From Saccharicrinis sp050296935 (lineage in GTDB: Bacteria > Bacteroidota > Bacteroidia > Bacteroidales > Marinilabiliaceae), in the NCBI GenBank assembly GCA_050296935.1, contig JBNKRV010000211.1, forward strand, positions 11,869-75,868: 64,000 nt of DNA. Direction: 5' to 3'. The notes below the pieces were generated by a model. The model saw nothing but the letters and a program-made list of their open reading frames with translations. It was not told where the DNA came from and made no database searches. Below are positions 7,284 to 16,279 of the stretch, piece after piece. The translations under genes were made by a program, and so were the position numbers. How positions within the stretch are numbered: the first letter of the stretch is position 1; each line of letters opens with the position of its first letter.

Positions 7284-9449
7284 ATGGGAGGTAAAAAGAA
7301 GAAGAGTAAAACAAGAACCAGAGGGCTGAAAAAACACCAGATTGTTGGTTTAATACAAGGGGTGTTTTCAAATAATCCTAAAAGAACATATAACTACAAG
7401 CAGATTTCAGAGTTGCTTGAATTAAAAAAAATTTCGCTCAGACAAACTGTTGTTGAGATTTTATATGAATTGCTTGAGAGCGGGTTTTTAACAGAGGTTG
7501 CGAAAGGAAAATTTAAGCTGCTTTCCAGAGGAGCCTTTGTTGAAGGAGTAGTTGATGCCACCAGTTCAGGTGCGGCATACATAGTTCCGAAGGATGGAGT
7601 GGGAGATGATATATTTGTTAGCCAGCAAAACCTGAAGAATGCCTTGAATGGCGATTTGGTTAAGGTGCAGGTTTTTGCCAAAAAAAGAAGGCGTTCGTTG
7701 GAGGGTGAAGTGGTGGAAGTTATTGAAAGAAAGCGTGATACTTTTGTGGGTAGGATTGAAATGTCTCAGAATTTTGCTTTTCTGGTAACGGATAAAAAAA
7801 CAATGTTCAAAGACCTGTTTATTCCGCTTGAAAAGTTAAATGGGGCAAAAGGTGGACAACTCGCTGTGGGTAAGATAACTGATTGGAAGGATTATACTAA
7901 AAATCCTTTTGGAGAGATCATTGATGTACTTGGAGATGTTGGGGAAAATAATGCTGAAATCCATGCGATTCTGGCTGAATTTAATTTGCCCTATGAATAT
8001 CCTCAAAAAGTAATAGAAGCAGCAGAAAAAATCGATGAGGTTATCAGTTCTGAAGAAATAAAAGCCCGTCGTGATTTTAGAAAAATAACCACATTTACTA
8101 TTGACCCCAAAGATGCCAAGGACTTTGATGATGCATTGTCTATTCAGCAATTATCCAATGGAAACTGGGAAGTTGGTGTGCATATTGCCGATGTAACCCA
8201 CTATGTAAAACCCAATTCAGTTATTGATAAGGAGGGTTTTGAAAGAGCCACATCGGTTTATTTAGTAGATCGTGTTGTACCCATGCTACCAGAACGGTTA
8301 AGTAATGGAATTTGTTCCTTACGCCCTAATGAAGAAAAGTTATGCTTTTCGGTGGTTTTTGAATTGGATGAAGAGGCTAATTTACTGGATACCTGGTATG
8401 GAAAAACGGTAATATATAGTGATAAGAGATTTACTTATGAAGAAGCTCAGGATATTATAGAAACAGGAGAAGGTGATTTTAAGGACGAAGTGTTGACTTT
8501 AAATAAACTGGCCAAAGGTTTAAGGAAAAATAGATTTGAGAATGGAGCCATTTCATTTGAGCGAATTGAGGTGAAATTTGACATTGATGAAAAAGGGAAA
8601 CCATTAAGTGTATTTTTTAAAGAATCCAAAGAAGCTCATAAACTCATAGAAGAGTTTATGCTTTTGGCCAATAAACGGGTTGCCGAGTATATTGGGAAGA
8701 AAGAGATATCCAAGGGAAGAGGAACAAATCCAAAAACATTCGTATACCGTGTGCATGATAATCCGGATCCCGAAAAATTTGAAAATTTTGCACGTTTTGT
8801 GCGTCGTTTCGGTTATGAGGCAATGCCCGTTGGAGAAGAAAAAATTAGTAGTTCAATAAACCGGCTCCTTACGCAGGTGGAAGGTAAGAAGGAACAAAAT
8901 ATCATTGAAACTCTGGCCATACGAACCATGGCCAAAGCGTCCTATTCAACGCACAATGTAGGTCATTATGGTTTAGCTTTTAAACATTATTCTCATTTTA
9001 CTTCACCCATCAGGCGATATCCGGATATGATGGTTCATCGTTTATTGGAATCCTATATGGATGGCGGACGTTCGGCTAATGAAAGTAAAACTGAAGATCA
9101 GTGTAAGCACTGCTCCAAAATGGAATTGGTTGCTTCAGAGGCAGAAAGAGCTTCCATTAAATTTAAGCAGGTTGAGTTTATGAAAGAACATGTAGGAAAG
9201 GAATTTTCAGGTGTTATTTCAGGAGTTACAGAATGGGGTTTTTATGTTGAACTGGATGAAAATAAGTGTGAAGGGATGGTTTCCATTCGTAATCTGGAGG
9301 ATGACTATTATAGGTTTGACGATGAAAACTATTGTATTGTTGGTAGAAAGTATCAAAAAAAGTATCAGTTGGGAGATCAGGTTACCATATTGGTGGCCAG
9401 TGCTAACCTAATCAAAAAACAACTTGATTTTGAATTAGTAAGTGAATAA
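7284..9449 (+). CDS. rnr: ribonuclease R
   Basis: 3'-5' exoribonuclease of the RNB family, 721 residues, acting on structured RNA in the cytoplasm. Order of domains: basic N-terminus, winged-helix region (about 15-80), two cold-shock domains (about 85-215), RNB catalytic domain (about 260-600), and an S1 domain (about 635-718). The catalytic acidic cluster is D274, D280, D282 and D283 within 'TIDPKDAKDFDDALS'. 'TSPIRRYPDMMVHRLL' is the C-terminal RNB signature. The tail after S1 is very short compared with E. coli RNase R, which is usual for Bacteroidota. It starts at the first ATG after the promoter and is monocistronic. Confidence 0.96.
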   Translation: MGGKKKKSKTRTRGLKKHQIVGLIQGVFSNNPKRTYNYKQISELLELKKISLRQTVVEILYELLESGFLTEVAKGKFKLLSRGAFVEGVVDATSSGAAYIVPKDGVGDDIFVSQQNLKNALNGDLVKVQVFAKKRRRSLEGEVVEVIERKRDTFVGRIEMSQNFAFLVTDKKTMFKDLFIPLEKLNGAKGGQLAVGKITDWKDYTKNPFGEIIDVLGDVGENNAEIHAILAEFNLPYEYPQKVIEAAEKIDEVISSEEIKARRDFRKITTFTIDPKDAKDFDDALSIQQLSNGNWEVGVHIADVTHYVKPNSVIDKEGFERATSVYLVDRVVPMLPERLSNGICSLRPNEEKLCFSVVFELDEEANLLDTWYGKTVIYSDKRFTYEEAQDIIETGEGDFKDEVLTLNKLAKGLRKNRFENGAISFERIEVKFDIDEKGKPLSVFFKESKEAHKLIEEFMLLANKRVAEYIGKKEISKGRGTNPKTFVYRVHDNPDPEKFENFARFVRRFGYEAMPVGEEKISSSINRLLTQVEGKKEQNIIETLAIRTMAKASYSTHNVGHYGLAFKHYSHFTSPIRRYPDMMVHRLLESYMDGGRSANESKTEDQCKHCSKMELVASEAERASIKFKQVEFMKEHVGKEFSGVISGVTEWGFYVELDENKCEGMVSIRNLEDDYYRFDDENYCIVGRKYQKKYQLGDQVTILVASANLIKKQLDFELVSE

Positions 9450-10152
9450 TGCAAATCTTTTTCCGAATACTCAGAGGCGATGCCCTTAAGTGTTCGGAAA
9501 GATGTATCGGGTGTAGTTGCGGTCCATCATAACAATCTCTTCCTGTTCAAAAGAAGATTTCATGGATAGTAACGAACTTGGAGCTTTTTTTTTGGAAAGC
9601 CTATAAACCACAACGTGGTTTTACAATTCGTCTAAATCGCATAATTCATGGTTAAAAAAGAAAATCTGACTTGCTGATTATCAGATATGAATTTTTTGCC
9701 GTATTTTTTATAAACTTTAATAATTTAACAAAACCTTGATGCCCAATTATCTGCTCTGGACATGCCGGTTTTAAATGACTGAACTTTATAATCTTTTGAG
9801 ATATGGAAAGCATCAGTGGTACTATATCCGGAATTTTATGTTTAAGGTAGGTTAATAGGTATAATTAATAAAAGAGCAGGGGGTAATTAGCGCTTAACTT
9901 TGGCATTTTTTATTAGTTAAATTGAAGGTGACTAATAGAAATAAATCGTTAGTTTTTGGGCATGTTGAATAATAGACAATATAATTCATTGTCTGTAAAA
10001 GTGTTGTAATTATTTGATTATAGTGTTGTTTTAATCGACTTTTATTTATCTTGCTAGTAATATGAATTACTTTTTGTTGCCATATTATTTTTATATACCC
10101 CAACAATTAGCTAATTTTGTGAATCAAGTAAGATATTAATTTTCAAAAACTT
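9450..10152. other. 703 bp intergenic region after rnr
   Basis: No convincing protein gene. An imperfect inverted repeat with arms TTTCCGAA and TTCGGAAA (about 9462-9501) follows rnr but lacks a T-run, so terminator function is doubtful. A small hairpin AAACCAC-AAC-GTGGTTT sits near 9606-9622. A second, ATCTGA/TCAGAT, lies near 9663-9688. The last 100 bases hold the promoter of the TetR gene. A 27-codon cysteine-rich frame starting on the rnr stop codon (9449-9532) is described under findings. Confidence 0.5.
10112..10119 (+). promoter_or_regulatory. Bacteroidota -7 promoter element for the TetR gene
   Basis: TAATTTTG, exact TAnnTTTG, 34 bases upstream of the start of the TetR-family gene. 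Confidence 0.45.
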
Positions 10153-10752
10153 ATGATAAGCGAAAATCTTAATTACAACGAAACAGTACGCGTATCAATT
10201 TTAGATGCAGCAAGAGTTCTTTTTGCCAAATTTGGCTATAAGAAAACAACTATGGAGGATATTGCACAGGAGCTACATAAGGGAAAGAGTTCTTTGTATT
10301 ATTATTTTAAAAATAAAGAAGAAATATTTCAGGCAGTTATCGACTGGGAGCAAGGCGTTTTGTTGTCTAAACTTCATGATATTGTTGAATCTGATTTAAA
10401 TCCCAAAGATAAACTCAATGAATATGTGCTGATTCGAATGAAAACCATTAGTGAGCTTGAAAATTATTTTAAAGCATTAACTGATGAAAGATTTGGCGGA
10501 CTTGAGTTTGTTAAAAAGGTAAAAGAGAGTAGTGAGAAGGAAGAGGTAGATATGATTCAAAAGATTCTTCAGGCAGGAATTGAAGATGAATCATTTCAAA
10601 TAAAAAATACATACATGGGAGCTATGGCAATTGCTCTTTCTTTAAAAGGTGTTGAAATACCTATGTTTTCAGCTACCAATAAGTATGAAGATATGGTTGA
10701 ACAAGTTCAAAATGTAATGAATATTTTATTTTTCGGCTTAATAAAAAGGTAA
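10153..10752 (+). CDS. TetR/AcrR family transcriptional regulator
   Basis: A 199-residue DNA-binding regulator. The N-terminal helix-turn-helix is clear at about 12-60: 'ILDAARVLFAKFGYKKTTMEDIA' (in part) then 'GKSSLYYYFKNKEEIF'. The C-terminal ligand-binding domain is all helical and not assignable. The gene is alone: RNase R lies upstream on the same strand and metA downstream after a terminator, so its target is not evident from context. Self-regulation is common for the family but no operator palindrome was identified. Confidence 0.9.
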   Translation: MISENLNYNETVRVSILDAARVLFAKFGYKKTTMEDIAQELHKGKSSLYYYFKNKEEIFQAVIDWEQGVLLSKLHDIVESDLNPKDKLNEYVLIRMKTISELENYFKALTDERFGGLEFVKKVKESSEKEEVDMIQKILQAGIEDESFQIKNTYMGAMAIALSLKGVEIPMFSATNKYEDMVEQVQNVMNILFFGLIKR

Positions 10753-10776
10753 AATGTCATTGTAATTGAAAAATTT

Positions 10777-10800
10777 AGGCCGTACTTTACGGCCTTTGTT
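10777..10800 (+). terminator. terminator between TetR gene and metA
   Basis: Eight-base stem AGGCCGTA / TACGGCCT with a three-base loop, then TTGTT. The tail is weak but position, between two genes on the same strand, fits. Confidence 0.65.
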
Positions 10801-10817
10801 ATTTAAAACGAATTATT

Positions 10818-11735
10818 ATGCCCATTAAAATTCCAGATAAACTTCCTGCCAAAAGTGTTCTTGAAGGTGAGAACGTTTTTATAATGGATGAGAGTAGAGC
10901 GATGCATCAGGATATTAGACCATTAAGGATTGTTGTGTTTAATTTAATGCCACTGAAAATCACTACTGAAGCACAAATAATGCGAGTGCTTTCTAATACA
11001 CCACTTCAGGTTGAAGTGGATTTGTTAATGACAAGATCACATGCACCATCCAATACACCCAAGGAGCACTTGCTGAACTTTTATAAGACTTTTGAACAAG
11101 TCAGAAAGAATAAATACGATGGTATGATTATTACCGGTGCACCAGTTGAACATCTGGAGTTTGATGAAGTAACATACTGGGACGAATTGAAAGATATTAT
11201 GGAGTGGAGCCGGCGGAATGTCACCAGCACACTTCATATTTGCTGGGGTGCGCAGGCTGGATTATATTATCATTATGGTATTCCAAAGCATCCATTGGCT
11301 GAAAAGTTATTTGGTGTATTTGAGCATGAAGTAAAGGATTCAAAGGAACCTCTGATGAGAGGGTTTGATGATGTTTTTTATGCCCCTCATTCCAGATTTA
11401 CAGGAGTAAGACAAAAGGATATTAATAAAGTTCAGGGACTTAAGGTCTTAGCTGATTCAAAGGATGCCGGCATACATATTGTAATCTCTCCGGATAAGCG
11501 ATTGATTTTTATTACCGGACATGCTGAGTATGATCCGTTTACCCTAAAAGAAGAGTATTATCGTGATCTGGAAAAAGGAGATAATATAACAATACCTAAA
11601 AATTATTTTCCTGATGATGATACTTCAAAGGAACCTGTTGTCCGGTGGAGAAGTCACGCTAGTCTGTTGTTTACTAATTGGTTGAATTACTACGTGTATC
11701 AGGAAACTCCTTATGATTTTGTTGAGTTACATTAA
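10818..11735 (+). CDS. metA: homoserine O-acyltransferase (MetA family), predicted acetyl-CoA type
   Basis: First committed step of methionine synthesis from homoserine, cytoplasmic, 305 residues. The catalytic Cys is C142 in 'HICWGAQAG'; the partner H235 and E237 are in 'ITGHAEYD'. Residue 111, in 'GAPVE', is Glu. In the MetA family Glu at this position is linked to acetyl-CoA use, while Gly is linked to succinyl-CoA use. The product is therefore predicted to make O-acetylhomoserine although the gene name metA is historically tied to succinyl transfer. Substrate preference is inference from this one residue. It stands between terminators or gaps and is probably monocistronic. No SAM riboswitch was recognised in the short leader. 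Confidence 0.92.
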   Translation: MPIKIPDKLPAKSVLEGENVFIMDESRAMHQDIRPLRIVVFNLMPLKITTEAQIMRVLSNTPLQVEVDLLMTRSHAPSNTPKEHLLNFYKTFEQVRKNKYDGMIITGAPVEHLEFDEVTYWDELKDIMEWSRRNVTSTLHICWGAQAGLYYHYGIPKHPLAEKLFGVFEHEVKDSKEPLMRGFDDVFYAPHSRFTGVRQKDINKVQGLKVLADSKDAGIHIVISPDKRLIFITGHAEYDPFTLKEEYYRDLEKGDNITIPKNYFPDDDTSKEPVVRWRSHASLLFTNWLNYYVYQETPYDFVELH

Positions 11736-11848
11736 TGAATTTTGTTACCATAATAGTAAGGATTTTAAAAAAGTAGTATAATATTAATTGAAATTGTAAT
11801 TTGTTCTTTTAATGACTTTTCCCCATGAAAAAAAATGGAAAATTATTT

Positions 11849-11856
11849 TAATTTTG
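11849..11856 (+). promoter_or_regulatory. Bacteroidota -7 promoter element for gcvH
   Basis: TAATTTTG, exact TAnnTTTG, 30 bases before the gcvH ATG. Confidence 0.45.
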
Positions 11857-11885
11857 AAAGGCATTAATTATTAAAATAAATACAA

Positions 11886-12263
11886 ATGAATATTCCTGAG
11901 AATTTAAAGTATACAAAAGATCACGAGTGGGTTTTAGTCGAAGGCGATAAAGCTACTGTAGGTATTACAGATTTTGCCCAAGGAGAATTGGGTGATATTG
12001 TTTTTGTTGAAATTGAAACCGAAGGAGAGAATCTTGAAAAAGAAGAAGTATTTGGTACAATTGAGGCAGTGAAAACGGTGTCTGATTTATATATGCCGGT
12101 TTCGGGTAAGGTTTTAGAGGTTAATCCTGAACTTGAAAGAAATCCTGAGCTGGTAAATAAAGAGCCTTATAAAGGAGGTTGGATGGTGAAAATTCAAGCT
12201 GATAATGCTGCAGATTTTGATCAGTTACTAACTGCAAATCAGTATCAGGAGTTAATAGGATAG
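11886..12263 (+). CDS. gcvH: glycine cleavage system H protein
   Basis: Lipoyl carrier protein of the glycine cleavage system, 125 residues, moving the aminomethyl group between the P, T and L proteins. The lipoylated lysine is K63 in 'GTIEAVKTVSDLYMP'. The N-terminal 'YTKDHEWV' and the 'GITDFAQGELGDIVFVE' segment are diagnostic. gcvP and gcvT are not in this window; scattered gcv genes are common in the phylum. Own promoter and strong terminator indicate a single-gene unit. Confidence 0.96.
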   Translation: MNIPENLKYTKDHEWVLVEGDKATVGITDFAQGELGDIVFVEIETEGENLEKEEVFGTIEAVKTVSDLYMPVSGKVLEVNPELERNPELVNKEPYKGGWMVKIQADNAADFDQLLTANQYQELIG

Positions 12264-12285
12264 CATTTAAAAAAAATATCAAAAT

Positions 12286-12320
12286 AAAAAGCCTGAAGAG
12301 ATTCTCTTCAGGCTTTTTGT
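12286..12320 (+). terminator. Rho-independent terminator after gcvH
   Basis: Fifteen-base perfect stem (AAAAAGCCTGAAGAG / CTCTTCAGGCTTTTT) with a three-base loop and T-rich tail. Confidence 0.9.
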
Positions 12321-12326
12321 TTTGAT

Positions 12327-12423
12327 ATTAACCTGATTTCGACATGAAACATTGTTCTATCGAATACCTTATAAATAAATATTTATGAGGAAAATGCTAA
12401 AAATTTTAATCGAACAAAGGTTG
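12327..12423 (-). repeat. MITE-like repeat, family B, copy 1
   Basis: About 97 bp element lying between the gcvH terminator and the convergent peroxiredoxin gene. Its left end ATTAACCTGATTTCGAC matches the ends of the copies at 40480 and 48157. Read in reverse complement it contains GGTATTCGATAGAACAATG and TTTCA, nearly identical to the core of those copies. Its right end (TCGAACAAAGGTT) is the inverted counterpart. It lacks the long middle section of the 40 kb copy. Confidence 0.7.
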
Positions 12424-13005
12424 TTAATTCTTCAGCGCTTTTAAGATGTTTTTTACCGACATTCTGTTTTTATAATTTTCATCAAAGAAGGCATTTTTGA
12501 TTTTGCCATCCTTACCTATAATATAAGTCGCCGGCACAGGAAGTGCATTGTCGTTATTTCCGCTTGCTTCATTTATGTCAATTCCCCAACCTTTATATAA
12601 TGCATTTTTTGCCTTCGAAAGAAGGAAAGTCACATGGTATAAATCCATAATCTGATGGTTTTTATCGTAAATAATAGGGAAGTTGGCTTGTGTCTTTTCA
12701 ATTGTTTTCTTTATCTCCTCAGGTTTTTCAGGTGTTATGGCAATTACTGTAGCTCCTAAATCATATATTAATTGAATAGAATCTTGTAGTTCGCTCATTT
12801 GTTTATTGCAATAGGGACACCATTGACCTCTGTAAAACAGTAAAACGACTGGCTTTCCCTTTAAGGTTTCTTCTAAGTTAAACGGATTATTTTTGAAAGT
12901 AATAGCTGAGAAATGAGGTGCTTTTGTTCCAATCTCCAATTGTTGTTGAGTAAAACTACTCTGATAGACAAAAATTATTGCCATCAATAAAAGTAAATAT
13001 TTCAT
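12424..13005 (-). CDS. exported peroxiredoxin-like thioredoxin-fold protein
   Basis: A 193-residue AhpC/TSA-type protein with an N-terminal signal peptide (about 1-19), so likely periplasmic. The thioredoxin-fold domain has 'FYRGQWCPYCNKQ' with C63-x-x-C66. This resembles the peroxiredoxin-like group whose first Cys aligns with the peroxidatic Cys. 'PATYIIGKDGKI' near residue 165 is the typical cis-Pro region. It may reduce peroxides or act as a thiol-disulfide reductant; sequence alone does not decide. It is convergent with gcvH and followed on the same strand by aroB-aroA's terminator upstream. Confidence 0.82.
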   Translation of the reverse strand: MKYLLLLMAIIFVYQSSFTQQQLEIGTKAPHFSAITFKNNPFNLEETLKGKPVVLLFYRGQWCPYCNKQMSELQDSIQLIYDLGATVIAITPEKPEEIKKTIEKTQANFPIIYDKNHQIMDLYHVTFLLSKAKNALYKGWGIDINEASGNNDNALPVPATYIIGKDGKIKNAFFDENYKNRMSVKNILKALKN

Positions 13006-13062
13006 GTTATAAATCTTTTGTTTGTTAATTGGACGAATCTTTTGAAAATACTGACAGAATAA

Positions 13063-13096
13063 AATAAAAAAAGGCAGATAAAATTTATCTGCCTTT
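13063..13096 (-). terminator. Rho-independent terminator of the aroB-aroA operon
   Basis: On the minus strand a stem AAAGGCAGATAAA / TTTATCTGCCTTT is followed by an uninterrupted T-run. It lies 27 bases past the aroA stop codon. Confidence 0.88.
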
Positions 13097-13122
13097 AACC
13101 GTGATACTATGGTGTGGTTTAT

Positions 13123-14343
13123 CTATTTTTTTGAGAAGCCATATTCAGTCAGATGATCCCAGTATCTGGGGTATGATTTTGACACAACAGCAGGATCTTC
13201 AATTATCAGGTCACCAATTATTGAGGCTGCAGGAGCAAAGGCCATAGCCATTCTGTGATCTTTGTATGTCTTAATGCCTGGAACCTCATCTTTTTCGCAA
13301 GTTTCTCCATCCCAGATTAAATTATCAATTTGGTTTGATTGTAAAACAAAGCCCATTTTTCTTAATTCATCAATAAGGGCATTTATCCTGTCAGTTTCTT
13401 TGATTTTTAATGTCTGAAGTCCAGTGAAATTAAATGGGATACCTAGGCAACAACAGGTAACAGCGAATGTTTGTGCCAGGTCAGGTTGTTCAATAAAATT
13501 GTAGTTAAATTGCTTCACCACATCACCGGTGTGTTTTAGAGTTAGTCCTTTATTGGAAAACCTGGAATTAACTCCAAGTTGTTGGAATAGTTCTGCAACC
13601 TTCGAATCACCTTGTTCACTATATCTTTTTACACCTTTTAAAATAAGCTCGCTTCCTTTGTTCAAAGCCGCTATTTCAAACCAGTATGATGCAGCACTCC
13701 AATCTGCCTCAACAGTAAATTCAGTGGCATTGTAATTTCCTTCCGGTACTGAAATAACGTTTCCTTTCCATTCACTTTTAATTCCGAATGTTTCCATCAT
13801 CTTAAGAGTTAGTGAGATGTAGGGTCTTGAAATTATTTCTCCCGTTAAAGTAAGATTAAGCCCGTTTTTCATGGTTGGTCCTATCATCAGTAATGCTGAT
13901 ATATACTGACTGCTAACATCTCCGGCAAGTTCCAGGTCACCACCTTCAAGCGCACTTCCAAAAATCTTTAATGGAGGGTATCCTTCTTTTTCAACGTATT
14001 CTATTTTTGCACCAAGTTTATTTAAGGCTTCCACCAATATTTTTATCGGACGCTGTTTCATTCTTTCAGAACCTGTAATGGTCCATTCGCCAACTATTTT
14101 CGATAAAAATGCAGTTAGAAAGCGCATAGTGGTACCAGCAGCACCTACGTCAAAAGTATTGCCTTCTGATTGTAAGGCTTTTATTAAAAGCTGAGTATCA
14201 TCACTATCAGATAAGTTTTTAATTGGTAATGCGCTGTATGCTAGTGCATTTAAAATAAGAGCCCTGTTACTAATACTCTTGGATGTGGGTAAAGCAACTG
14301 TATATGAGTTTGTTATTGATGGAGCAGAAATTAAATATTGCAT
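13123..14343 (-). CDS. aroA: 3-phosphoshikimate 1-carboxyvinyltransferase (EPSP synthase)
   Basis: Sixth step of the shikimate pathway, joining shikimate 3-phosphate and phosphoenolpyruvate; cytoplasmic; 406 residues, slightly shorter than the ~427 of E. coli as usual in Bacteroidota. Visible motifs: 'PTSKSISNRALIL' with K21 for substrate binding, 'DVGAAGTTMRFLTAF', 'MKQRPI', 'SSQYISALL', 'KETDRINAL' and 'DHRMAMAFA'. The 'AAGTTMRF' loop has the normal Gly-Thr arrangement around the PEP site with Ala where many class I enzymes have Asn-Ala. It follows aroB by 7 bases and is clearly in the same operon. Confidence 0.95.
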   Translation of the reverse strand: MQYLISAPSITNSYTVALPTSKSISNRALILNALAYSALPIKNLSDSDDTQLLIKALQSEGNTFDVGAAGTTMRFLTAFLSKIVGEWTITGSERMKQRPIKILVEALNKLGAKIEYVEKEGYPPLKIFGSALEGGDLELAGDVSSQYISALLMIGPTMKNGLNLTLTGEIISRPYISLTLKMMETFGIKSEWKGNVISVPEGNYNATEFTVEADWSAASYWFEIAALNKGSELILKGVKRYSEQGDSKVAELFQQLGVNSRFSNKGLTLKHTGDVVKQFNYNFIEQPDLAQTFAVTCCCLGIPFNFTGLQTLKIKETDRINALIDELRKMGFVLQSNQIDNLIWDGETCEKDEVPGIKTYKDHRMAMAFAPAASIIGDLIIEDPAVVSKSYPRYWDHLTEYGFSKK

Positions 14344-14350
14344 ATTGAGA

Positions 14351-15418
14351 TTAAAGGTTTTTGTAATAAGTTAAGGCTTCAATGATTTCCTCTTTGGAAC
14401 AAGTTTGGTTTATCTGAATCTGTCCGATATTTTCGAGAAGGGTAAAGTTGATTTTATTCTTTTCATTTTTCTTATCATGAGTCATCAAATAGAATAAGTC
14501 ATCAAAATCATCATCATCGAAATCAAATTTACCGTAAATGGATTCTATTAATTGCGTAATCTCCTTTAGTTTTGCCATTGGAAATCCACATTTTTTATTG
14601 CCCAGATATAATTCAGGAATAATACCGTATGCTACGGCATATCCATGCAATATCGGGCGGTTGGTTTTCATGGCATAGCTTTCAAAAGCATGGCCTATCG
14701 TATGTCCGAAATTGAGGGATTTACGAACATTTTGTTCTGTTGGATCTGCCTTAACAAAATGCTCTTTGATATGAATGGAGTTAATTACCAGATCTTTTAA
14801 GGCTTCGAAGTCCGGGTTTTGTATGTCAAATGCTTTAAGAGTATTCCAATCCTTATCAGAATATATGAGTGCATGTTTAATCATCTCTGCAAAACCGGAA
14901 GCTATATTTTCCTGATCCTGAGTTTTAATGAATTCATTATCAACCAGAACGGCAGTGGCATGTTTAAATGCACCAATTTCATTTTTAAAGTTATGAAAGT
15001 TTATTCCTGTTTTTCCGCCAACACTTGCGTCCACCTGACTTAATAGCGTTGTGGGAATGTTTATGAAATTTATTCCTCGTTTAAAAGTCGCTGCAGCAAA
15101 ACCACCCAGGTCACAGGGCATTCCACCTGCAAGGTTAATTAATGTAGATTTTCTATCGGCTCCATGGGTGCTTAGAAATTCCCAAACCTTTGAAATGGCT
15201 TTGATGTTTTTATTCTGATCGCCTTGTTCAATGACTATGATGTTGTCTTCATCTATATCCGCCATCCCTTTTAGCCTGGGGTAGCAGTATTGGTATGAAC
15301 CGGAATCCACAAGCAGAAAAACTTTGCCATTGTTGTACTTTTGAATTAGCTCAGAAAGGTCTTTCTTTAAATCTTCTGCTCCATAAACCCTTGATTCACT
15401 CTCTTCAATTATGTGCAT
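14351..15418 (-). CDS. aroB: 3-dehydroquinate synthase
   Basis: Second step of the shikimate pathway (DAHP to 3-dehydroquinate), NAD- and metal-dependent; 355 residues with the start chosen here. An upstream ATG at 15451 would add 11 residues but falls inside the predicted -7 promoter element (15449-15456), so the ATG at 15418 is preferred. Motifs: 'DLGGFAAATFKRG', 'VDASVGGKTGIN' with the catalytic Lys, 'GFAEMIKHALI' with metal-ligand Glu, and 'LNFGHTIGHAFE' with metal-ligand His. The usual Gly-rich NAD loop 'GGGVxxD' reads 'AGGMPCD', a small variation. Operon with aroA downstream. Confidence 0.94.
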   Translation of the reverse strand: MHIIEESESRVYGAEDLKKDLSELIQKYNNGKVFLLVDSGSYQYCYPRLKGMADIDEDNIIVIEQGDQNKNIKAISKVWEFLSTHGADRKSTLINLAGGMPCDLGGFAAATFKRGINFINIPTTLLSQVDASVGGKTGINFHNFKNEIGAFKHATAVLVDNEFIKTQDQENIASGFAEMIKHALIYSDKDWNTLKAFDIQNPDFEALKDLVINSIHIKEHFVKADPTEQNVRKSLNFGHTIGHAFESYAMKTNRPILHGYAVAYGIIPELYLGNKKCGFPMAKLKEITQLIESIYGKFDFDDDDFDDLFYLMTHDKKNEKNKINFTLLENIGQIQINQTCSKEEIIEALTYYKNL

Positions 15419-15448
15419 TAACTTATTTTTTGTAGAAAAATTTTGCGT

Positions 15449-15456
15449 CAAAAATA
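15449..15456 (-). promoter_or_regulatory. Bacteroidota -7 promoter element for aroB-aroA
   Basis: Minus strand TATTTTTG, exact TAnnTTTG. It overlaps the more upstream of two possible aroB start codons and so supports the downstream one. Confidence 0.5.
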
Positions 15457-15695
15457 AATAAAAAAGGAGTTTGTAGCACTAATTAGTTAGCAAAATATGG
15501 GCTTTTATTTTGATATATTTATATCTTCATTAAAAATGCTTCAAATTGTAACTTATTATCAACTTTGTGCTTTGTTGCAATTGTAGTTTTTTTACTTTTA
15601 TAGGAACAAAAAATAGTGAGTTGTATTTATATTGAAATGTAACGATAAGGTTTATTTTTCAGTTTGAAAAAAGAACATACAGAAATATATCATTA

Positions 15696-16142
15696 ATGAA
15701 TAATAAGAAAACAGCAGGAAGAATTCAACTTTTGTTTACACTTGGTATTATATTACTTTCATGTTTATTGATTTGTAGTATAACCATAGAAGCTCTTGAG
15801 ATTAGTGTTATTCAGTGGGGGAGTGGGATTTTAGCAATATTATTACTGATTTTTTTTATTGCCGGAGGGTATTATTATATAGAATTATCAGCAGAGAAAG
15901 AGTTTATTGAAATAAAATTTTACAATATTTTCCCCTTTGCAAGAGAATTTAAAATGTATCGAATTCCTGTTTCTTCATTTATTAAGTATGAAATCAAGGG
16001 AAGTCGTTTCTATAAACAGAAACTGATAATGTATCAAATGTCATCAAGTCAATTGGCAAAATATCCACCAGTTTATATTGCTGCGTTTTCAAATAATGAC
16101 TTAAGAAATCTGGAATCTTTTTTTGCAAAACTCAAAAGCTAA
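15696..16142 (+). CDS. small two-helix membrane protein of unknown function
   Basis: I do not recognise this 148-residue protein. It has two predicted membrane helices (about 11-32 and 38-60). A soluble domain of ~85 residues follows; its alternating strands ('YIELSAEKEFIEIKFYN' and 'YRIPVSSFIKYEI') resemble the layout of bacterial PH-like domains. That similarity is only structural impression. The gene is isolated between the aroB promoter region and the convergent DUF4249 gene. Confidence 0.6.
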   Translation: MNNKKTAGRIQLLFTLGIILLSCLLICSITIEALEISVIQWGSGILAILLLIFFIAGGYYYIELSAEKEFIEIKFYNIFPFAREFKMYRIPVSSFIKYEIKGSRFYKQKLIMYQMSSSQLAKYPPVYIAAFSNNDLRNLESFFAKLKS

Positions 16143-16279
16143 GGCATGATTTGTGCCTTTGAAAGGATCATATAAATACCATAATAATTATATGAGTTTG
16201 GATGTTTTTATGATATTGACGATTTGATGTGCATTTGAAAGGCTGCTTACATTTTTAATTTATCCTTTTTTGGTAGAGG

